A stretch of DNA of 11,273 nt from Candidatus Eiseniibacteriota bacterium (GTDB lineage: Bacteria; Eisenbacteria; RBG-16-71-46). Shown in pieces: positions 6,245 to 11,273 of this stretch (positions within the stretch are counted from its first letter, which is position 1; every line of letters begins with the position of its first letter). Location of the stretch: the NCBI GenBank assembly GCA_005893365.1, contig VBPB01000069.1, forward strand, positions 1-11,273. The letters are read 5' to 3'. The translations under genes and the position numbers were made by a program. The notes beneath the pieces are model-generated. The model made no database searches, was not told the origin of the DNA, and was given only the letters and a program-made list of their open reading frames with translations.

Positions 6245-8451
6245 TGGGGCGCGACCCGGTCGTAGCGCCGCCGCGCGACCCGGCCGTGGCGCCGCCGCGC
6301 GAGGGCGACTTCGACGTGGTGGTGGTGGGCGCGGGGCACGCCGGCTGCGAAGCCGCCGTGGCGTGCGCGCGGCTCGGGCTCGCCACGGCGCTCGTCACGG
6401 TCCGGCTCGAGGACAGCGCCAAGATGTCGTGCAACCCGGCGGTCGGCGGCATCGCCAAGGGCCACATGGTGCGCGAGATCGACGCCCTCGGCGGCGTGAT
6501 GGGCCTCGTCACCGACCGCGCCGGCATCCAGTTCCGGATGCTCAACCGCGGCCGCGGCCCGGCGGTCTGGTCGCCGCGGGCCCAGTGCGACAAGGCGCGC
6601 TATTCGGTGGAGATGGCGGCCCTGCTCGCCGCGACCCCGGGGCTCGAGCGCATCGCCGGGGTCGTCCATCGGGTGCGGCTCGCGGGCGGCCGCGTGCACG
6701 CGATCGAGCTGGCCGACGGCCGGCGCCTGCGCTGTCGTGCCGCGGTCATCACGCCGGGCACGTTCCTCAACGGGTTGATCCACATCGGGGCGCGGCAGGT
6801 GGACGGCGGGCGCATCGGTGAGCACGCGGCGCGCGCCCTGAGCGAGTGCCTCGCCGAGCTCGGCCTGGAGCGCGGCCGACTCAAGACCGGCACGCCGCCG
6901 CGGCTTGATCGCGATTCGATCGACTGGTCGCCGCTCGAGCCCCAGTCGGGCGACGATCCCCCGATGCCGTTCTCGCACTGGACCGATCGCCTGGTGGTCG
7001 AGCAGGTGGCCTGCCATCTCACGCACACCAACGCGCGGACCCACGAGGTCATCCGCCGCAACCTGCACCACTCGCCGCTCTATTCGGGCGCCATCCGGGG
7101 CGTCGGCCCGCGCTATTGCCCGTCGCTCGAGGACAAGGTGGTCAAGTTCCCCGACCGCGCGGCGCATCACATCTTTCTCGAGCCCGAGGGCCGCGAGGTG
7201 CCGGAGATCTACGTCAACGGCGTCTCGACCAGCCTCCCCGAGGAGGTGCAGCTCGAGTTCGTGCGCACCGTGCGCGGCCTCGAGCGGGCCGAGATGCTGC
7301 GTCCCGGCTACGCGGTCGAGTACGACTTCGTGTTGCCCCACCAACTCGCGGCGACGCTCGAGGTGAAGGCGGCCCCGGGGCTCTTCCTGGCCGGGCAGAT
7401 CTGCGGCACCTCGGGGTACGAGGAGGCCGCCGGTCAGGGCCTGCTCGCGGGGATCAACGCCGCGCGCCAGGTGCGGGGCGAGCCCCCGTTCGTGCTGCGG
7501 CGCGACCAGGCCTACCTCGGCGTGCTGGTGGACGACCTGGTGACGCGCGAGCACCGCGAGCCCTACCGCATGTTCACCTCGGCCGCCGAGCATCGGCTGC
7601 TGCTGCGCGCGGACAACGCCGACGAACGGTTGAGCGGCCTCGGGCACGACCTCGGACTGCTCTCGGACGAGCAGGTGGAGCGGGTGCGCGCCAAGGTGGC
7701 GGCCCTCGATGCCGAGGAGCGGCGCCTCGCCCGCGTCATGGTGACCCTGCCGGCGGGGGCGGCGTGCGCGGCGGGCGCGCCAGATGCGGCGATCGGGGAG
7801 ATCGCGCCGCGGGCGGCCACCGCGGAGGATGCGGACCTCGCGCGCGGGGCTGCGACCGCGGAGGATGCGGACGTCGCGCGGGAGATCGCGCGGGGGGCTG
7901 CGACCGCTGAGGGTGCGGAGGTCGCGGCGACCGCCCCGGGGGCGGGGGTCGCAGACGATGGGGACGTCGCGGCGGCCGCTCCGGCCCCGGGCACGAGGCT
8001 CGGTGCGGCCGCGGCACCGGCCACCGCGCCGTCGCGCGCGGCCGCGGTGCGGGCCCTCGACCTGCTCGCCCGCCCCGAGGGCTCCGTCGCGGCGCTGCGC
8101 GCCGCCGGCGTCGACTGCGCGCTTCCCGAGGCGTGGGCGGCCTGTCTCGAGGTGCGCGCCCGTTATCGCGGCTACATCGAGCGCCAGCAGCGCACCGCCC
8201 TCCAGGCGGCCGCACTCGACCTGGCGGTCCTGCCCGCCTCGCTCTGGGGCCGCGAGCTGGTCGGGCTCTCACGCGAGGCGCAGGAGAAGCTCGCCCGCTG
8301 GCGGCCCGATTCGGTGGGCCAGGCGTCGCGCATCGCCGGCGTCTCGCCCGCCGACATCGCCGTGCTCATGGTCCACGCGCGGCGAGCCGCGGCGGGCTCG
8401 GCCACGCGGGGCGAGGCGGTAGCATCCGGGGAAGCCAGCGAGCGCCGCTAA
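6244..8451 (+). CDS. mnmG: tRNA uridine-34 modification enzyme MnmG with large C-terminal-domain insertion
   Basis: MnmG (GidA) is the FAD/NADH-dependent partner of MnmE. The protein has 735 residues, about 100 more than usual. The N-terminal dinucleotide fold has GAGHAGCEAA from G29, followed by CNPAVGGIAKGHMVREIDALGG, GTFLNG, LKTGTPPRLD, CHLTHTN and GTSGYEEAAGQGLLAGINAA. All match the family closely. The normally conserved TSRAEYR segment reads TSAAEHR (A447, H450). Residues about 500-598 form an Ala-rich, partly repetitive insertion; the ordinary C-terminal helical domain resumes with YRGYIERQQ and GQASRIAGVSPADI. ATG 6244 overlaps the mnmE stop (TGATG), indicating coupling. Directly after the start, an eight-residue repeat (RDPVVAPP, RDPAVAPP) extends the N-terminus. 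Confidence 0.96.
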   Translation: MGRDPVVAPPRDPAVAPPREGDFDVVVVGAGHAGCEAAVACARLGLATALVTVRLEDSAKMSCNPAVGGIAKGHMVREIDALGGVMGLVTDRAGIQFRMLNRGRGPAVWSPRAQCDKARYSVEMAALLAATPGLERIAGVVHRVRLAGGRVHAIELADGRRLRCRAAVITPGTFLNGLIHIGARQVDGGRIGEHAARALSECLAELGLERGRLKTGTPPRLDRDSIDWSPLEPQSGDDPPMPFSHWTDRLVVEQVACHLTHTNARTHEVIRRNLHHSPLYSGAIRGVGPRYCPSLEDKVVKFPDRAAHHIFLEPEGREVPEIYVNGVSTSLPEEVQLEFVRTVRGLERAEMLRPGYAVEYDFVLPHQLAATLEVKAAPGLFLAGQICGTSGYEEAAGQGLLAGINAARQVRGEPPFVLRRDQAYLGVLVDDLVTREHREPYRMFTSAAEHRLLLRADNADERLSGLGHDLGLLSDEQVERVRAKVAALDAEERRLARVMVTLPAGAACAAGAPDAAIGEIAPRAATAEDADLARGAATAEDADVAREIARGAATAEGAEVAATAPGAGVADDGDVAAAAPAPGTRLGAAAAPATAPSRAAAVRALDLLARPEGSVAALRAAGVDCALPEAWAACLEVRARYRGYIERQQRTALQAAALDLAVLPASLWGRELVGLSREAQEKLARWRPDSVGQASRIAGVSPADIAVLMVHARRAAAGSATRGEAVASGEASERR
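6250..6297 (+). repeat. 24-nt direct duplication at the mnmG N-terminus
   Basis: Two adjacent 24-nt units (6250-6273 and 6274-6297) differ at two bases and encode RDPVVAPP and RDPAVAPP. They precede the first strand of the FAD-binding fold (FDVVVVGAG), so they lie in a short disordered leader. Confidence 0.8.
7813..7926 (+). repeat. Degenerate Ala-rich repeats inside the mnmG insertion
   Basis: Three related units begin near 7813, 7849 and 7897 (36 and 48 nt apart). They encode AATAEDADLAR, AATAEDADVAR and AATAEGAEVA. They form the core of the roughly 100-residue insertion in MnmG. The first two units are nearly identical at the DNA level; the third has diverged. Confidence 0.75.
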
Positions 8452-8483
8452 AGCCTCGGGCGGTCTCCGCCGCGGGCGCGTGG

Positions 8484-8489
8484 TAGATT
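8484..8489 (+). promoter_or_regulatory. Possible -10 box just upstream of rsmG
   Basis: TAGATT ends 6 nt before the ATG at 8496, and no Shine-Dalgarno precedes that ATG. This arrangement would fit a leaderless transcript. No good -35 box is seen at the right distance, so support is weak. Confidence 0.2.
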
Positions 8490-8495
8490 GCGCCG

Positions 8496-9663
8496 ATGAC
8501 TCCACGACCGCGCGATCCTCGCGCATCGCGACGCGGCGCGACCGGTGAGGCGCGCGGCGCGCGGGCCTCCGGACGAGATGGCGCCCGCAGGCGTGCGCCG
8601 GACGCCGCGAGACCCGCGCCCTCGCGGTTCGGGCCGCCGCGGTCCGGGCCGGCTCGGCCCGCATCCCCCAAGTGGCCCAAGCGGCCCTCGCCCGCGAGAT
8701 CGGGGTCCGATCGCCCCGCATCCGCCGGGCCCAGGCCCGCGCGTCCCGCGTCGGCGCGGGCGGGCAGCGACCGCCCCGCATCCGCCGGGTCATGGCCCAC
8801 GCGTCCTTCGTCCGTGAGATCGGGGCCCGCCAGTCAGAGGGCCGCGACCTCGGAGCCCGGGCGTTCGGCCCGCGGGGCGGACGCCTACGAACGCGCCCCG
8901 CGCCGGAGCGGGCCGACGCGCGAGCGGGCGTCCGTAGCGCCGCGGGTGGATCGCCGGGATGGCCCGCCCGCCCGGCGCGATGGTGGCGGACGCAGGCCAT
9001 TTCCGCGGCGAGATCGCACGCCGCAGGACCCGTCGTTCCGGTCGCGGAACACCTCGCCCGCGGCACTCGACAGACTGCTGGATAGCCAATCGTGGGCGTC
9101 GCTTCGCCCGGCGCTCGAAGGCCCAGGGGTCGAGGTCGAGCCGGCCATCGAGACGCTGCGCCGCTATGCGCGCCTGCTCATCGAATGGAATCGATCGCAC
9201 TCCAATCTGATATCGCACAACGACGAAGCGCGGATCGTCGAGCGGCATCTGATCGAATCCGTCGGCCCGGCGTCGCTGCTCAAGCAGTCGGCCTGTCGGC
9301 GATGGATCGACTTCGGCTCGGGTGCCGGGCTCCCGGCGATCCCTCTCATCATCGCGGGCGTCGCCGGCGCTTGGACCCTCGTCGAGTCGCGGCGCACGAA
9401 GACACTGTTTATAAGGAAAGCATTGCAGGAGTTGTCGTTGGAAAGCATAGAGGTCGTGAATGACCGGCTCGAGAACGTCGTCCTCGAACCCTACCCTCGC
9501 CGCGAAGGTCATCGCCACGGGGGGCCAGGCGTTCCTCTGGAAGGGAAGCGGGTTCGAGGCCGAGTTGGCGGAGAAATCCGGATGGCGGTCCGATTGGGAG
9601 CTCGTCAACACCGCGCCGGTCGGATCCGGCCCGAATGTTGTCGTCGTAATGAAAAGGCGATGA
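8496..9663 (+). pseudogene. rsmG: 16S rRNA m7G methyltransferase gene with internal deletion and frameshift
   Basis: RsmG (GidB) methylates G527 of 16S rRNA (E. coli numbering) using SAM. The frame starting at ATG 8496 first encodes about 195 residues rich in Arg, Pro, Ala and Ser. Then comes a recognisable RsmG N-terminal half: RRYARLLIEWN, IVERHLIESVGP, the SAM loop FGSGAGLPAIPL (from about 273) and LVESRRTKTLFIRKALQEL. After VNDRLENVV (near 9480) the match stops in this frame. The RsmG C-terminus continues in the next frame from about 9496 (LAAKVIATGGQAFLWKG to VVVVMKRR, stop at 9661-9663). The stretch between them, including the conserved D-x-V-T-S/A-R-A motif, is missing, roughly 15-22 residues by comparison with relatives. 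The first frame runs on to a stop at 9666-9668. An alternative in-frame start is GTG 8946. As read, no complete methyltransferase can be made. Confidence 0.75.
8641..8820 (+). repeat. 60-nt degenerate tandem repeat, three copies, in the rsmG extension
   Basis: Three consecutive 60-nt blocks (8641-8700, 8701-8760, 8761-8820) align with each other. The second and third share CGCCCCGCATCCGCCGGG at the same offset, and the first and third end in CGCGAGAT and CGTGAGAT. In the rsmG frame the later copies read SDRPASAG followed by 12 variable residues, a 20-residue period. The in-frame period supports this region being translated or recently derived from coding DNA. Confidence 0.7.
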
Positions 9664-9689
9664 ACTGATTGCTGGTTATCGCGCGGTAC

Positions 9690-9705
9690 AGTTCCACGTG
9701 GAACT
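9690..9705. promoter_or_regulatory. parS: parS centromere site upstream of parA
   Basis: AGTTCCACGTGGAACT is a perfect 16-bp palindrome. Its 14-bp core matches the ParB-binding consensus (core GTTTCACGTGAAAC, with the GTTCCACGTGGAAC variant known from other bacteria). It lies between the broken rsmG and parA, just upstream of the candidate parA promoter. ParB bound here would nucleate the partition complex and could also influence parAB expression. Confidence 0.9.
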
Positions 9706-9711
9706 TCGCAC

Positions 9712-9740
9712 TTGTTCGGCGCCATCCGGGTTGCTAACTT
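9712..9740 (+). promoter_or_regulatory. Candidate parA-parB promoter
   Basis: TTGTTC at 9712-9717 and TAACTT at 9735-9740 are 17 nt apart, in a stretch that is less GC-rich than its surroundings. Both boxes match the sigma70 consensus only partly. The parS palindrome ends 6 nt upstream of the -35 box. Confidence 0.35.
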
Positions 9741-9811
9741 GAGCGCGTCGTAGCATCTCCTCACACACCTCCAGAATGGTGGGCAGGATGTCCGCCCCCG
9801 CGTGCAAGGGA

Positions 9812-10573
9812 ATGGGACGCATCATCGCGATCGCCAGCCAGAAGGGCGGCGTAGGCAAGACGACGACGGCCATCAATCTCGGCGCCTGTCTGGCGCAGGA
9901 GAGCCGGCGGGTGCTTCTCGTTGATATCGACCCCCAGGGGAACGCGACCAGCGGCCTGGGAGTCAATGGCAACGACCAGCGGACCACCATCTATGAGGCG
10001 CTGATCGGACAGGCGCCCCCAAATGAAGCCGTCGTTCCGACCGCCCTCGCCAACATGGACCTCATCCCCGCCGGCCAGCGCCTCTCGGGTGCCGAGGTGG
10101 AGCTGGTGGGCATGATGGCCCGAGAGACCCGGCTCAAGCAGTGCTTGGCGCCGCTCGCCGAAACCTACGACTTCGTCCTCATCGATGGGCCACCCTCGCT
10201 CGGCCTGCTGACGGTCAACGCGCTGACCGCCGCGAACTCGGTCCTCATCCCGCTCCAGTGCGAGTATCTGGCGCTGGAGGGGCTCACGCAGCTCATCGCC
10301 GCGATCCGGCTGGTGCAGGACCACCTCAACCCCGGGCTGCGTATCGAGGGTGTCCTGCTCACCATGTTCGACGCGCGGCTCAACCTCTCGCAGCAGGTCG
10401 CGGATGAGGCGAGAAAGTTCTTCGCGGAGCGGGTCTACAAGGCGGTCATCCCGCGGAACGTAAGGCTGAGCGAGGCCCCGTCGTTCGGAAAACCGATCGT
10501 GTTGTACGACCCCCACAGCTCAGGCGCCGAGAGCTATCGTGAACTGGCCAGGGAGGTATTGGATCATGCATAG
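9812..10573 (+). CDS. parA: Chromosome-partitioning ATPase ParA (Soj)
   Basis: ParA is the deviant Walker-A ATPase that binds DNA non-specifically and moves ParB-parS complexes during chromosome segregation. From ATG 9812 it has 253 residues, the normal length. The N-terminus MGRIIAIASQKGGVGKTTT carries the deviant P-loop, with signature lysine K11 and catalytic K16. VDIDPQGNAT (D40) and LIDGPPSLG (D125) are the other nucleotide-site motifs; relatives usually have Cys rather than Gly after D125. EAPSFGKPI near the C-terminus is also typical. Upstream in-frame ATGs at 9788 and 9776 would add 8 or 12 residues. None of the three starts has a well-spaced Shine-Dalgarno, so the start was chosen by family similarity. 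The stop overlaps parB. Confidence 0.95.
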   Translation: MGRIIAIASQKGGVGKTTTAINLGACLAQESRRVLLVDIDPQGNATSGLGVNGNDQRTTIYEALIGQAPPNEAVVPTALANMDLIPAGQRLSGAEVELVGMMARETRLKQCLAPLAETYDFVLIDGPPSLGLLTVNALTAANSVLIPLQCEYLALEGLTQLIAAIRLVQDHLNPGLRIEGVLLTMFDARLNLSQQVADEARKFFAERVYKAVIPRNVRLSEAPSFGKPIVLYDPHSSGAESYRELAREVLDHA

Positions 10574-11273
10574 GAAAGTGCTTGGAAGAGGGCTCGAGGC
10601 CCTGATCCCCGCGGTCCCGGCCGCCGAAGCGAGCGAGCGTGGCGGTGCCGGTGCGCGCCAGTTGCCGATCGCCGACATCGGCAACAACCCGTTCCAGCCC
10701 CGCACGCGCTTCGATGACGAGACGCTGGGCGAGCTCGCGGCGTCCATCAAGGCGACGGGGGTGCTGCAGCCGATCCTGGTCCGGCAGCAGGCCGATGGGT
10801 ACCAGCTCGTGGCTGGCGAACGCCGTCTGCGCGCGGCCCAGATCGCCGGGCTCGAGAACATCCCCGCCATCATCCGCAACGTGGACGATCGGGAGATGAT
10901 GGAGCTGGCGCTGATCGAGAACGTCCAGCGCGAGGACCTGAACCCGATCGACGAAGCCAAGGCCTACAAGGCGCTGGTCGGAGCGGTCGGGCTCACGCAC
11001 GACCAACTCTCGGAGCGGGTCGGGAAGCAGCGGAGCTCGATCACCAACGCACTCCGACTCCTCAGCTTGCCCCCCGAGGTGCAAGACATGGTTTCACGTG
11101 GAACTCTGTCTGCTGGCCACGCCCGAGCGCTGCTCGGGCTCGAGAGTTCCGGCGATCAGCTCGCCGCCGCCCGGTACGTGCAGTCGAAGGGATTCTCGGT
11201 TCGCCGGACCGAGGCCTTTGTCAATCGGAAGCTCCGCCGCTCCCACGCTCGCCCGCGACCCGTGGTCGCCAAC
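10566..11273 (+). CDS. parB: Chromosome-partitioning protein ParB (Spo0J), cut by window edge
   Basis: ParB is the CTP-dependent clamp that loads at parS and spreads along the DNA. The first 236 residues are visible; the family is usually about 280-300. MHRKVLGRGLEALIP at the start is the ParA-contacting segment. NPFQPRTRFD opens the CTPase domain, with GERRLRAA (84-91) and ENVQREDLNPIDEA (118-131) as the nucleotide-site motifs. A helix-turn-helix region covers about 143-170 (QLSERVGKQRSSITNALRLL), followed by VSRGTLSAGHARAL. ATG 10566 overlaps the end of parA by 8 nt and has AGGGAGG at 10550-10556, about 9 nt upstream. The rest of the dimerisation domain lies beyond the window. Confidence 0.96.
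   Translation, partial: MHRKVLGRGLEALIPAVPAAEASERGGAGARQLPIADIGNNPFQPRTRFDDETLGELAASIKATGVLQPILVRQQADGYQLVAGERRLRAAQIAGLENIPAIIRNVDDREMMELALIENVQREDLNPIDEAKAYKALVGAVGLTHDQLSERVGKQRSSITNALRLLSLPPEVQDMVSRGTLSAGHARALLGLESSGDQLAAARYVQSKGFSVRRTEAFVNRKLRRSHARPRPVVAN
11090..11105. promoter_or_regulatory. parS: Second parS site, inside parB
   Basis: GGTTTCACGTGGAACT has a 14-bp core that departs from a perfect palindrome at one position pair and matches the parS consensus. It overlaps codons for residues 175-180 of ParB (M-V-S-R-G-T), which are conserved for their protein sequence as well. A parS within parB at this motif is known from other bacteria. It lies about 1.4 kb from the first site, consistent with a clustered centromere near the origin. 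Confidence 0.85.

Noticed and set aside
8269..9066. Minus-strand open frames opposite the rsmG extension
   Set aside because: No domain or ribosome binding site was recognised. The in-phase 60-nt repeat does not distinguish strands, but the + frame joins directly to the RsmG domain.
1..11273. CRISPR arrays, transposases, tRNA or rRNA genes and defence systems
   Set aside because: Reading both strands gave none. All tandem repeats found are in-frame protein repeats without spacers, and all genes belong to the conserved origin-proximal housekeeping cluster.

Overview
The window is one end of the conserved gene neighbourhood usually found near the chromosomal replication origin of bacteria. On the + strand it reads rpmH, rnpA, yidD, yidC, jag (khpB), mnmE, mnmG, rsmG, parA and parB, with a divergent nfeD-like gene cut by the left edge and parB cut by the right edge. 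The DNA is very GC-rich. YidC has the large periplasmic domain typical of Gram-negative (diderm) bacteria, and jag lies between yidC and mnmE. This suggests a high-GC diderm, possibly an uncultured lineage of the former Deltaproteobacteria or Methylomirabilota kind. That placement is inference from gene order and composition only. dnaA, which often sits beside rpmH, is not in the window.

Layout. Positions 1-314 (minus strand) encode the N-terminal part of an NfeD-family membrane protein. A sigma70-like promoter at 394-422 drives the opposite direction: rpmH (468-602), rnpA (753-1157), yidD (1154-1378) and yidC (1375-3258). The last three overlap by 4 nt at each junction. Jag (3418-4722) follows after a 159-nt gap and ends in a strong GC hairpin (4740-4769). 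mnmE (4787-6244) and mnmG (6244-8451) overlap by one base and form the next unit. rsmG (8496-9663) carries a long N-terminal extension and is broken by an internal deletion and frameshift. A perfect palindromic parS site (9690-9705) and a weak promoter precede parA and parB; a second parS lies inside parB.

How the genes work together. rpmH supplies ribosomal protein L34, and rnpA the protein part of RNase P. YidD and YidC act in membrane-protein insertion, and Jag/KhpB is an RNA-binding partner gene of yidC. MnmE and MnmG form the complex that modifies wobble uridine 34 of certain tRNAs. RsmG methylates 16S rRNA. ParA, ParB and parS form the chromosome-segregation machine.

I found no mobile element, CRISPR array, defence system, tRNA or rRNA, and no clear sign of an undescribed multi-gene system. 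The unusual points are: rpmH has no canonical start codon and appears to begin at ACG; rsmG has lost the central part of its methyltransferase fold and changed frame; and three RNA-related proteins (Jag, MnmG, RsmG) carry long low-complexity insertions or extensions built partly from in-frame tandem repeats of 24, 36 or 60 nt.
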